Source: a virus. Taken from it: DNA of 58,854 nt. A program made the translations under genes and the position numbers. A model generated the notes under the pieces. It was not told the DNA's origin. It was given only the letters and a program-made list of their open reading frames with translations, and did no database searches. Where the stretch lies: IMG/VR virus record IMGVR_UViG_3300042991_000497, positions 1 through 58,854 of that record. The stretch is one strand, 5' to 3'. Shown piece after piece: positions 7,989 to 15,758 of the stretch. The stretch's first letter is position 1. Each line of letters opens with the position of its first letter.

Positions 7989-9100
7989 GCAAGTGCAGCG
8001 TCGAGATCCGGGCCAACTCCATCCGCTTGCGGTTCACTCTTGACGGGGTGCCACAACGACCAACGTTGCGCGACGACGAGACAGGTAGACCACTCACGCC
8101 CGATGCAGGCAACGTCAAGTACGCCACCCGCCTGGCCGCCGAGATAGAACGCAAGATGGCGGCTGGCGTGCTCAACATCAGCGAATACTTCCCTGAAATG
8201 TCGAGCGAGACCACGCTGGCCGAACATCTTGATGTGTGGTTCGCCACTGCCCAACGGCTCGCCCCATCGACGCTCAAGTCCTATTGCAGCGCGATCAATT
8301 TTTGGAAGTCTGAGTTGGGCGATCAGGCGCTGCGCGGGCTCACGGTCACCGGCATTCGCACCGCACTCGCGTCGAGAGCCGGGCTCAACGGCAAGACGGT
8401 CAACAACTACGTCTCGGTGCTGAATACAGCGCTGGCACTGGCGCTGGAAGAAGGCCTCGTTGACGCCAACAAAGCGGCCGAGATTGGCTACGAGAAGTGG
8501 CAGCGCAAGCCCCCCGACCCGTTCAGCAAAGTTGAGGTCGAGGCCATCGTCAACTATGCGCGTGAGCACTGGCCGGGGCCGATCCACAGCATGGTTGAAG
8601 CGTGGTTCTTCACGGGGCTGCGCACCGGGGAGGTCTTCGGGATGCGCTGGATCAGTGTCGATCTTGTGAGCGGCTATGCCGAAGTTTCTGAATCAACGGT
8701 GCTTGGTGAGCACCAAGAGTCTACAAAGACAGGCATCACGCGAAACGTCATGCTCAATAGCCGCGCACTGGCCGCTTTCAAACGCCAGTCGGACCACCGC
8801 AGCGGCGTTGAGTTTGTGTGGTTCGACCCACGCAGCGGCGCCCCCTGGGTGGATGAACGCGCTTTCCGCCGCATCTACTGGGAGCCGATGCTGGATGCCT
8901 TGGGCATCCGCTACCGCCGCCCGTACTGCATGCGGCACACCTACGCCACGATGATGCTCATGGCGGGCCGCACACCGGCCTGGTGTGCCAAGCAGCTTGG
9001 GCATTCGATTGAGATGTTCCTGGGCACCTACTCGAAATGGCTTGAAGGCGACCAGGACGCGCGCGAGGTCGCAGGGCTTGAAAGGTGGTTGGCGGCATGA
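7985..9100 (+). CDS. tyrosine recombinase / phage integrase
   Basis: A 371-residue integrase with an N-terminal arm-binding region, a core-binding SAM-like domain (about residues 75-160) and a catalytic domain. Visible active-site elements are Arg in FTGLRTGEVFGMRW near residue 215, Tyr-x-x-Arg-His in YCMRHTYATMM near 318, His in KQLGHS and nucleophile Tyr in LGTYSKW near 350. The first catalytic His is Tyr, a known variant. It would insert the phage into a host site. Unusually it is embedded by ATGA overlaps between DUF3310 and the surface-modification genes, not next to the repressor. I could not identify an attP site. Confidence 0.9.
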   Translation: MSKCSVEIRANSIRLRFTLDGVPQRPTLRDDETGRPLTPDAGNVKYATRLAAEIERKMAAGVLNISEYFPEMSSETTLAEHLDVWFATAQRLAPSTLKSYCSAINFWKSELGDQALRGLTVTGIRTALASRAGLNGKTVNNYVSVLNTALALALEEGLVDANKAAEIGYEKWQRKPPDPFSKVEVEAIVNYAREHWPGPIHSMVEAWFFTGLRTGEVFGMRWISVDLVSGYAEVSESTVLGEHQESTKTGITRNVMLNSRALAAFKRQSDHRSGVEFVWFDPRSGAPWVDERAFRRIYWEPMLDALGIRYRRPYCMRHTYATMMLMAGRTPAWCAKQLGHSIEMFLGTYSKWLEGDQDAREVAGLERWLAA

Positions 9101-9711
9101 ACGCAAGTCCTCTCCTTGCTTGGTGCGGTCAAACCGCAGTGATTTTGGCCAGCGGGCCGAGTCTCACCGAAGCTCAGGTGGCTCAAACCGTTCCAACAGC
9201 AGCTGATGCGCCCGTGAGGGTGATTGCGACCAATTCGACCGCGCTGTCTCTTGGCAAGCACGCCGATGTGGTCTACGCGAGCGACATACTTTGGTGGAAG
9301 ACGAACTACCGCGCCATCGACGCGAAACGCGCCTGGACATGTGACCGCGGCGCAGCCGAGCGCTACGGTCTGAACTGGGTCAAGGGCGTGAACCGCCTTG
9401 GCCTGAGCAAAGAGCGGTGGATTCACACGAACGGGAATTCGGGCGCATCGGCCATCAACCTCGCGTACCTCTTCGGTGCTCGGCGTATCCTGCTGCTGGG
9501 CTTCGACATGAAGCTCGGGCCCAAGGGCGAGAAGCATCATCACCCCGATCACCCCTCGCCGATGGTGCAATCGCAGACCTTCGATGATTGGATTCACAAG
9601 TTCGACTTTCTGGCGCGCGATTTGAAAGCCGCTGGGTGCGAAGTCATCAACTGCACAGTGGACACCGCGTTGACGTGCTTCCCCCGCTCAACAGTCGAAA
9701 AGGAAATGTAG
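9097..9711 (+). CDS. DUF115-like / glycan-associated protein
   Basis: A 204-residue protein with a Rossmann-like start (TAVILASGPSLTEAQV), a central YASDILWWKTNY and a C-terminal RILLLGFDMKLGP followed by a His-rich turn KHHHPDHPSP. The pattern resembles DUF115 / motility-accessory-type proteins, often found with glycosyltransferases. ATG 9097 overlaps the integrase stop; an in-frame GTG at 9085 is less likely. It opens a block of nine tightly packed glycan and methyl transfer genes and probably serves the same pathway. Substrate unknown. Confidence 0.6.
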   Translation: MNASPLLAWCGQTAVILASGPSLTEAQVAQTVPTAADAPVRVIATNSTALSLGKHADVVYASDILWWKTNYRAIDAKRAWTCDRGAAERYGLNWVKGVNRLGLSKERWIHTNGNSGASAINLAYLFGARRILLLGFDMKLGPKGEKHHHPDHPSPMVQSQTFDDWIHKFDFLARDLKAAGCEVINCTVDTALTCFPRSTVEKEM

Positions 9712-10040
9712 TGCTCATCGACGAGAAAGGCCAAGAACTGCTCCGCGCTGACCACGACGATCAGGGGGGCACGTTGCCGCCCGGCATGGCAGACCGTGCG
9801 TGCCTTGTAGGGGCCTTTCGGCTGCTCGAAGAGATCGCGCGCAAAGACGACAACTCGCACTATCGCCAAGCCGCGCGCAAGCAGGCCGACGCGCTGAAGA
9901 AGATGCTCAAGCGCCTCGCAAGGGACCGCGACGCCGACCTCACCGACGCTGAACTTTTCAGCGGGCCTCTGCAGAAACTCATCGGCGGGCCCCGCGCCCT
10001 GCCGCCTCCCGACGACGTTCTAACCATCAACATGAAATGA
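9711..10040 (+). CDS. hypothetical helical protein
   Basis: A 109-residue protein, mostly helical and charged in the middle (RQAARKQADALKKMLKRLAR), with no recognised domain. GTG 9711 shares one base with the upstream stop, and the gene overlaps the next start by 4 bp, so it is part of the translationally coupled operon. Confidence 0.65.
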   Translation: MLIDEKGQELLRADHDDQGGTLPPGMADRACLVGAFRLLEEIARKDDNSHYRQAARKQADALKKMLKRLARDRDADLTDAELFSGPLQKLIGGPRALPPPDDVLTINMK

Positions 10041-10801
10041 CAAAACCCACCGCTATCATCACGCTCCGCCAGGAGCCCGCATACCGGCGCGAAGCCTTTG
10101 AGAAGGGGCTTACGCGACTCGGCTATAGGCTCGCCGACCGAGCTACCACGCCCGCTGGACCGCAAGACCTCTTGGTGATGTGGAACAAGAAAGCGGGTCG
10201 CGCCGAAGCCGACGCTGACCTTTGGGAGAAGTGCGGGGGCACGGTCATCGTGGCCGAGAACGCCTACTTGCAGAAGGTCGACAAGACGGCCTATGCCATC
10301 AGCACCCACGGCCACAACGGCTCGGGGTGGTTCCCAACAAACGACGAAGATCGCTTCTCGAAGCTGGGCTTTGAGGTCAAGCCGATGCAAACCCCAGCCG
10401 CCGGGCACATCTTGGTGTGCGGGCAACGTGGCATCGGCAGCAAACTCATGGCCAGCCCTCCACAGTGGGCCGAGAAGTTCGCGAAGAAGTACGTCGCCAA
10501 CGGGGCGCCAGTGCGCATTCGCCTCCACCCCGGCAATTTCGCGCCGGGGGTGCCTTTACTACAGGATCTCGCTGGCGCGCACCGCTGCATGCTCTGGTCG
10601 AGCAGCGCCGGTGTTCGGGCATTGGTCGAAGGCATCGCTACGCGGCACCACGCTCCCCATTGGATCTGCGAAGGGTGGGCGCCCAACCGCGGAACCGCGC
10701 TGAACAAGATGGCCCACGGCCAGTGGTCAGTGGCCGAGATCGAATCGGGCGAGCCCTTCGCTCGCATGCAAGCAGAGAATTGGGGGCCGCGATGGGTCTG
10801 A
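10037..10801 (+). CDS. putative glycosyltransferase, GT-B/capsule-type
   Basis: A 254-residue protein. The C-terminal half shows a pattern found in GT-B and capsule polysaccharide transfer enzymes: RIRLHPGNF, then CMLWSSSAGVRALVEGI, where a nucleotide-sugar site with Ser-Ser-x-Gly and a following acidic residue is expected. The N-terminal half has VILASG-like and HILVCGQRGIGS strands. It lies between uncharacterised genes and a related long protein encoded next (overlap 10 bp). Acceptor and sugar cannot be told from sequence. Confidence 0.6.
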   Translation: MTKPTAIITLRQEPAYRREAFEKGLTRLGYRLADRATTPAGPQDLLVMWNKKAGRAEADADLWEKCGGTVIVAENAYLQKVDKTAYAISTHGHNGSGWFPTNDEDRFSKLGFEVKPMQTPAAGHILVCGQRGIGSKLMASPPQWAEKFAKKYVANGAPVRIRLHPGNFAPGVPLLQDLAGAHRCMLWSSSAGVRALVEGIATRHHAPHWICEGWAPNRGTALNKMAHGQWSVAEIESGEPFARMQAENWGPRWV

Positions 10802-11505
10802 TAGCGCGACCGGTCGCCGGCAAAAAGAAATCCGAACTCATTTGCCAAGCGTTCATTGATGGGGCGCCGAGCCACGCCCACGGCGAAGTTTTCTACGGTG
10901 TTGACGCGAGCAACATCAAGCACTGGAATCGAGTGCTACGCGCGAGGGCCCCGTATTACTACTGCGACAACTCCTACTTCGATAGCGTGCGGGGAACCCA
11001 GTTCCGGGTCACCAAGAACGCAATGCAAGTCGACACCCGCAAGTACCAGTCGGACGGCTGCCGTTTTGACGCCTTGGACTTGCCCATTGCTCCGGCACAG
11101 TGCAACGCCGATGGGCACTGGGTTCTGATCGAGCAATCCCCCTGGTTCATGTCTCTGATCGGCGAACCTGAATGGTTCAGCGAAACCGGCAAATGGGCCG
11201 CAGGGACCGGGCGCAAAGTGGTCGCGCGCCGTTGGGACGCCGATAAACTGAAGATACAGGCCACTCTATCGGCCGACCTGGTGGGGGCCTGGGGGCTGCT
11301 GACTCACTCATCGGCGGCGGCGGTCACAGCGCTGTTGGCGGGCATCCCTGTTCGCACTGACCGCGCGCACGCTATTGCCTACGTGCGCGTCTCGTCAGAC
11401 AATTCAGTGGACGGCAGGCAACAGGCTTTTGGCGTACTCGCCGACCACCAATTCACCCTCGCCGAAATGAAAGAAGGACTCGCATGGGCAAAGGTTGGTT
11501 CGTAA
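10792..11505 (+). CDS. putative glycan-modifying protein, distant relative of the upstream gene
   Basis: A 237-residue protein sharing with its upstream neighbour the late motif LLTHSSAAAVTALLAGIPVRTD, which matches the WSSSAGVRALVEGI segment there. The pair may be diverged GT-B-like proteins or two parts of one pathway. The middle contains aromatic-rich YYYCDNSYFDSVRG. ATG 10792 overlaps the previous gene by 10 bp, and the gene overlaps the next one by 22 bp. No exact family recognised. Confidence 0.55.
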   Translation: MGLIARPVAGKKKSELICQAFIDGAPSHAHGEVFYGVDASNIKHWNRVLRARAPYYYCDNSYFDSVRGTQFRVTKNAMQVDTRKYQSDGCRFDALDLPIAPAQCNADGHWVLIEQSPWFMSLIGEPEWFSETGKWAAGTGRKVVARRWDADKLKIQATLSADLVGAWGLLTHSSAAAVTALLAGIPVRTDRAHAIAYVRVSSDNSVDGRQQAFGVLADHQFTLAEMKEGLAWAKVGS

Positions 11506-12032
11506 CAGTCGGCCGCCACGGTGACCGAACGCTCGCGCAGCAGATGCTGGGGCTCGACGAACTGTTTGAATCTTGCAAAGGCAAAACAGTGCTCGACGTG
11601 GGTTGCGCAGAAGGGCTCATTTCGACGGCGCTGGCACGCACCGGCGCCACCGCTGTCCATGGGGTGGAGATCGTCGAAGATCACGTAAAGGTTGGCACTA
11701 AACTGCGAGGGGATCTGCCAGTCACCCTTGAAGTCGGCGATCTGAACACTTGGCGGCCGAAGCGCACCTACGATATCGTCATCGCTCTTGCGCTACTCCA
11801 CAAACTCAAGAACCCAACCGAGGTATGCGCCGCCCTCGCGGCATGCTGCCTGGAGTTGATGGTGCTGCGCTTGCCCCCTGTGCACGCGCCAACCATCGTC
11901 GACGACCGGTCGGGGGGTAACCCACACCACATTGGAGTGACGATGGTGAAAGCAGGCTTTGAACCGGTGTCTAGTGCCTACGACGGGCCGTTCGGTGAAT
12001 GGGTCGGCGTCTACCGCCGGGTGCGAGCATGA
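11484..12032 (+). CDS. SAM-dependent methyltransferase
   Basis: A 182-residue class I methyltransferase. Motif I, VLDVGCAEGLIS, lies at about residues 35-46; an acidic strand-2 end, VHGVEIVED, at about 57-65; and a motif IV-like strand, TYDIVIALALLHKLKNP, at about 95-110. It probably methylates a small molecule or a sugar, given the glycan cluster around it. It is followed by a second methyltransferase with an ATGA overlap. Confidence 0.78.
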   Translation: MGKGWFVTVGRHGDRTLAQQMLGLDELFESCKGKTVLDVGCAEGLISTALARTGATAVHGVEIVEDHVKVGTKLRGDLPVTLEVGDLNTWRPKRTYDIVIALALLHKLKNPTEVCAALAACCLELMVLRLPPVHAPTIVDDRSGGNPHHIGVTMVKAGFEPVSSAYDGPFGEWVGVYRRVRA

Positions 12033-12544
12033 CCGATCGGTTGATCCCTGGCTACCGCGCGATGGTGCAGGCAAACAGTACAAATTTCAATGGTCTGAGC
12101 ATCCTCCAGCACACGAAGCAGATCGGCCGGCTCGCGCGGCTTGTCGGCGCCAAAACCATGCTCGATTTTGGCTGCGGGCGCGGCGACGCTTACCGCTCAC
12201 CGTACAAGGTCCACCACCAGTGGGGCATCTCTCGTTCGGACGTCACGCTGTACGACCCGGCTTTCAACCGGGGCTGTAATCTGCCGCGGGGGCGTTACGA
12301 CCTGGTGGTGTGCAGCGACGTGCTTGAGCACATCCCGGAAGATGAGGTAGACGCGTTTGTCCAGCGGCTATTCAGCTACGCCAAACACGCTGTGTGGGCG
12401 TCGGTGTGCTGTCGAGAAGCGAAGAAGTTCTTTCTCGACGGCGTGACGAACTTGCACGTCACGGTTAGGCCGCGTGGGTGGTGGCTCGACACGCTCGCGA
12501 AACACGCGAACGGCACGCCGTTCGAGTTGGCTGAGACGCTCTGA
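12029..12544 (+). CDS. SAM-dependent methyltransferase
   Basis: A 171-residue class I methyltransferase-like protein with motif I MLDFGCGRGDAYRS near residue 45, an acidic SDVTLYDPAF strand and a motif IV-like RYDLVVCSDVLEHIPEDEV near 93, a typical small-molecule or sugar methyltransferase signature. The Cys-rich AVWASVCCREAKKFF strand is typical of phage relatives. Paired with the preceding methyltransferase, it suggests two different methylation steps on one glycan or product. Confidence 0.78.
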   Translation: MTDRLIPGYRAMVQANSTNFNGLSILQHTKQIGRLARLVGAKTMLDFGCGRGDAYRSPYKVHHQWGISRSDVTLYDPAFNRGCNLPRGRYDLVVCSDVLEHIPEDEVDAFVQRLFSYAKHAVWASVCCREAKKFFLDGVTNLHVTVRPRGWWLDTLAKHANGTPFELAETL

Positions 12545-12546
12545 CC

Positions 12547-13299
12547 GTGGGCTTCGGGGACATCCTCATGAGCATCGGTGAGGCCAAGCGGCTTCACCAG
12601 AAGACAGGTGGCCAGAAAGTACTCATCGCGGGGCGCGATGGGCGGCCCGTGAAGTCTGACCTGCTGAACGGCATCCCGTACCTGGTGACTTCACAGCCTG
12701 GCGCGTCGCGGGGCCCTTTCCAACGGCTTGCCGGCGGGCGCCCCTACATCGTGGGCAAAACGAATGAAAGGTGGACGTGGCGCAAGTACCGGCCTCTCCC
12801 CGGCGAGATCGTCTTCACCCAAAGCGAGCTGGAGTTCGCGCAACGCTACCGCGGGCGGGTGATGATCGAACCCCGCACCAAGCCCATTGGGCACGACAAC
12901 AAGGCGTGGCTAGCGCCGCGGTGGCGCGAGCTGGCGCAGGCCCTGGACGCCGAAGGCATCCCCACCATTCAGTGCGCGCCGGACGGCGTGGTGCCGGTTA
13001 CCGATACCAGCGCACTGACCCCCTCGTTCCGCTACGCATGCGCCGTGCTGTCGGTCAGCAAGGCCTTCATCGGCACGGAGGGTGGCCTCATGCACGCGGC
13101 TGCTGCTGTCGGGGTGCCTGGGGTCATCTTGTGGTCGCATTTCATCGCCCCAGAGGTCACAGGGTACAGCATGCACCGCAACATTCGGCACGCCGAAGGA
13201 TGGTGCGGCATGCGCACGAAATGCCCACAATGTGCTGAGTCCATGGCACGAATCACGACCACCGAAGTGGTGGCCAACCTGAAGGAGATCCTCAAGTGA
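12547..13299 (+). CDS. GT9-like (heptosyltransferase-type) glycosyltransferase
   Basis: A 250-residue protein starting with GTG 12547. The start MGFGDILMSIGEAKRL, the sugar-site region KAFIGTEGGLMHAAAAVGVPGVILWS near residue 180 and the late cysteine pair CGMRTKCPQC recall the GT-B fold of ADP-heptose transferases. It probably transfers a sugar to lipopolysaccharide, a virion protein or DNA base. It is flanked by methyltransferase and FkbM genes and overlaps the latter by ATGA. Confidence 0.72.
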   Translation: MGFGDILMSIGEAKRLHQKTGGQKVLIAGRDGRPVKSDLLNGIPYLVTSQPGASRGPFQRLAGGRPYIVGKTNERWTWRKYRPLPGEIVFTQSELEFAQRYRGRVMIEPRTKPIGHDNKAWLAPRWRELAQALDAEGIPTIQCAPDGVVPVTDTSALTPSFRYACAVLSVSKAFIGTEGGLMHAAAAVGVPGVILWSHFIAPEVTGYSMHRNIRHAEGWCGMRTKCPQCAESMARITTTEVVANLKEILK

Positions 13300-13955
13300 A
13301 ACAATTCCAAGGCGTTTGGTTCCCCGCCCACGAAGCCCATCTGCCTGTGTGGATGGAAAAGTCGGGCGAAATCGTCGATGGCCGAGGCACGTACCAGGTC
13401 AACAAGCTGCGCGCCGCTGTGGCCCAGTGCAAGCAGAAGCGCACCGCCATCGACATTGGTGGGCATGTTGGATTGTGGTCGATGCAACTGGCCAAGATAT
13501 TCAACCGCGTCGAGGCATTCGAGCCGGTGGCCGCCCACCGCGACTGCTACATCAAGAACGTGTTGGACGGCGCCACGAAGCGGGTCAACGTGACGCTCCA
13601 CCCATTCGCGCTCGGCAAAGAGGAAGGCCGCGTGGCCATCCACACCACCAAGTTCAGCTCCGGCGATTCGTGGGTGAAGGGCGATGGCGACATTCCGATG
13701 AAGACCCTCGACAGCTTCAACTTCGAGCACGTCGACTTCATCAAGGTGGACACCGAAGGCTACGAGGAGAACATCTTGCGGGGTGGCACCGAGTTGCTTG
13801 TGCGCTGCCGGCCGGTGGTCATCGTCGAGCAAAAGCGCGACATGGCCACGGCCAGGTTCGGCCTGCCGCCGCGCGGCGCCGTGACCTTCCTGGAGAACCT
13901 GGGCTACAAGTTGGTCGAGGAAATGTCTGGCGACTACGTGATGGTGCCGCGATGA
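13296..13955 (+). CDS. FkbM-type methyltransferase
   Basis: A 219-residue protein matching the FkbM pattern: AIDIGGHVGLWSMQLAK (motif I) near residue 47, VEAFEPVAAH near 70, then the diagnostic MKTLDSFNFEHVDFIKVDTEGYE and ILRGG near 130-155. These enzymes O-methylate sugars and secondary metabolites. It is third in the local methyltransferase set and overlaps the next glycosyltransferase by ATGA. Confidence 0.85.
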   Translation: MKQFQGVWFPAHEAHLPVWMEKSGEIVDGRGTYQVNKLRAAVAQCKQKRTAIDIGGHVGLWSMQLAKIFNRVEAFEPVAAHRDCYIKNVLDGATKRVNVTLHPFALGKEEGRVAIHTTKFSSGDSWVKGDGDIPMKTLDSFNFEHVDFIKVDTEGYEENILRGGTELLVRCRPVVIVEQKRDMATARFGLPPRGAVTFLENLGYKLVEEMSGDYVMVPR

Positions 13956-14638
13956 AAATCTATATCGGGTACGACGAAAGGGAGCAGCGAGCCGTCGAGG
14001 TGGCGATCAAGAGTCTGCGCACGGTGGCGCCGGATCTTGAGCCCGAGCTGCTGTGCGCCGCCAAGCTCACCGACCAAGGACTGTTGACGCGCATCGCCGA
14101 CCACCGGGGTGGTCAAGACTACGACCTGGTGAGCAACGCGTTGAAGAGCACGCGCTTCGCGATCTCGCGCTTCTTGACGCCCCTGCTGCATCAAGAGGGC
14201 TACGCTCTCTTCACCGACTGCGACATGGTGTTCATGGAAGACCCCCGCGCCATGCTGCAGGAGGTACGGGCCGACCACGCTGTAAGTGTCGTCAAGCACG
14301 ACTACGTGCCGTCCGCCCAGTGGAAAATGGTGACCCAACGCAATCAGCCGTACCTGCGCAAGAACTGGTCAAGCGTGATGATCTTCAACTGCGATCACCC
14401 GGGAAATCGCCGTCTATCGCTACGTGATGTCAACGAGCGTCCCGGGCGCGATCTGCACAGGTTCTACTGGCTGCATGACGACGAGATCGGCGCGCTCGAC
14501 ACGCGCTGGAACTGGCTCGTTGGGGAGCAACCGAAACCCGACCGAATCGGTATCGCCCACTTCACTCTCGGCGGCCCTTGGTTCGAGGCGTGGCACGGCG
14601 CCGAACACGACGATATCTGGCTGGAGGCAGCAAAATGA
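13952..14638 (+). CDS. GT-A fold (GT8-like) glycosyltransferase
   Basis: A 228-residue protein. MKIYIGYDERE opens a nucleotide-binding strand, and GYALFTDCDMVFMEDP near residue 86 contains the metal-binding DxD motif (Asp-Cys-Asp). Later His residues in GIAHFTLGGPWFEAWHG fit the GT8-type active-site end. It is the last gene of the plus-strand operon. Only 21 bp separate its stop from the end of the convergent holin gene, and I see no strong hairpin terminator there. Confidence 0.8.
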   Translation: MKIYIGYDEREQRAVEVAIKSLRTVAPDLEPELLCAAKLTDQGLLTRIADHRGGQDYDLVSNALKSTRFAISRFLTPLLHQEGYALFTDCDMVFMEDPRAMLQEVRADHAVSVVKHDYVPSAQWKMVTQRNQPYLRKNWSSVMIFNCDHPGNRRLSLRDVNERPGRDLHRFYWLHDDEIGALDTRWNWLVGEQPKPDRIGIAHFTLGGPWFEAWHGAEHDDIWLEAAK

Positions 14639-14659
14639 CTGTGGTCGACTCGCTGACGC

Positions 14660-15184
14660 TTACCTGAGCGCTTCAGCTTTCGCGAGCATCTCAGTCTTGA
14701 CCTCGCTGGCGCGCGTGGTGCCGAACCAAAACGCCATCACCATGCCCCAGGCCGTGCCCAGCGATCCCAGCATGATTAGCAAGGCCTGCGAGTCGGCGAT
14801 CTGAAACACCTTGGTCATCATGCCGATCAGTACGCTGAAGTACCCTACCGTGACCATTACGGACAACAAGGCGGGGATGAAACTGCGGGTGGTCTTCTGC
14901 ATGTCGCGCGCACTGGAGCGATCCCCGGCGGCGATGTTCTCAAGGTCGGCCGCCTGCTTGAACCCGAGCGATTGCATCTGCAATGCGAAGGCGTGATCGG
15001 CGTTCTTGAGCGCGAGCAGTTGTTCGGGTGTGGCGCCGCTGATCGCCTGTCGCACCGCGTCGGTGGTCTTCTCGCTGACCCCCAAGGCGCCGGCCACAGC
15101 TTCGACAGCAAGGCCCCCAAGAGGCCCGCCAAGTGCCGTCCCGATCCAAGGTGCAACGGTCTTCACAATCGTCCGCCAATCCAT
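14660..15184 (-). CDS. holin of the GTA three-transmembrane type
   Basis: A 174-residue protein with a hydrophobic Gly-rich N-terminus (IGTALGGPLGGLAVEAVAGAL), a soluble middle holding ALKNADHAFALQMQ and a GDRSSARDM turn, and two clear C-terminal membrane segments at about residues 105-127 and 135-157. This matches GTA_holin_3TM proteins. It follows the lysozyme-like gene by 1 bp. It would form membrane lesions at the end of the late operon so that the lysozyme reaches the peptidoglycan. Confidence 0.8.
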   Translation of the reverse strand: MDWRTIVKTVAPWIGTALGGPLGGLAVEAVAGALGVSEKTTDAVRQAISGATPEQLLALKNADHAFALQMQSLGFKQAADLENIAAGDRSSARDMQKTTRSFIPALLSVMVTVGYFSVLIGMMTKVFQIADSQALLIMLGSLGTAWGMVMAFWFGTTRASEVKTEMLAKAEALR

Positions 15185-15185
15185 A

Positions 15186-15674
15186 TCAACCTCCTGTTGG
15201 GGCTACCAAAGCCACGGCGCGGGCGTAGTTCTCAGGCCACTTCTCAGGGTGTGGCTTACCTGGCCGCCAATTGCGCTCGTAGTAGAGCCAACTGCCCTGT
15301 GTGTCACCCAATTCAGGTAGTGGCTTTGGGTCGGTGAACAGCAGCAGGCGCGCGAATGCTGCGGCCAGAATGTCATCCGTTGCGAGCTGCGTCCAAATCG
15401 CTCGGGGCTCGAAGCCGCAGTCACGTGCCCGGCACATGAGCCGCGCCTGTTCCGCCGAGGCAGAGTGACGCCACACTCCCCTGACGCCGCCGTTTTCCTC
15501 GAACTGCCAGAACCCGCGCGCGGGCCCCCCGCCGTGCTGCACCCTCGCGGTGAATTCACTTTCTTGCAGGCCTATTGCCAACAGAAGCGCGCGGGCGCGT
15601 GGCGAGTCCAGCGGGAGCGGGAGCATTTTCAACGCTGGTACGACCGCGTTGTCGAGTGCGAATTTGAGTTGCAT
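15186..15674 (-). CDS. lysozyme-like endolysin (transglycosylase fold)
   Basis: A 162-residue protein with a lytic-transglycosylase-like active-site layout. The catalytic Glu candidate is in AIGLQESEF near residue 37, followed by GGGPARGFWQFEENGG near 48, which resembles the Gly-x-x-Gln motif, and a late SWLYYERNWRPGKPHPEKW. It has no obvious signal peptide, so export would depend on the adjacent holin. It is the likely cell-wall degrading enzyme. The family call rests on motif spacing only. Confidence 0.7.
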   Translation of the reverse strand: MQLKFALDNAVVPALKMLPLPLDSPRARALLLAIGLQESEFTARVQHGGGPARGFWQFEENGGVRGVWRHSASAEQARLMCRARDCGFEPRAIWTQLATDDILAAAFARLLLFTDPKPLPELGDTQGSWLYYERNWRPGKPHPEKWPENYARAVALVAPTGG

Positions 15675-15742
15675 CTCTCGCTCCTTCAGGTAACCGTAGC
15701 GCCAAACTTTTCAGACTGCGTGACCTCTTTGTACTACAGAAT

Positions 15743-15758
15743 TGACCTGTTTTGGTCA
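15743..15758. other. small inverted repeat TGACC/GGTCA
   Basis: A TGACC...GGTCA stem with a 6-base T-rich loop that overlaps the stop codon of the beta-helix protein gene. It is too short to be a convincing terminator on its own. It could be an operator or a weak transcript 3' end between that gene and the lysozyme gene. Confidence 0.25.

Noticed and set aside
10417-10791. Longer start for the 10792 gene
   Set aside because: The extra 125 codons overlap the upstream gene in another frame; the ATG at 10792 gives the normal short overlap of this operon.
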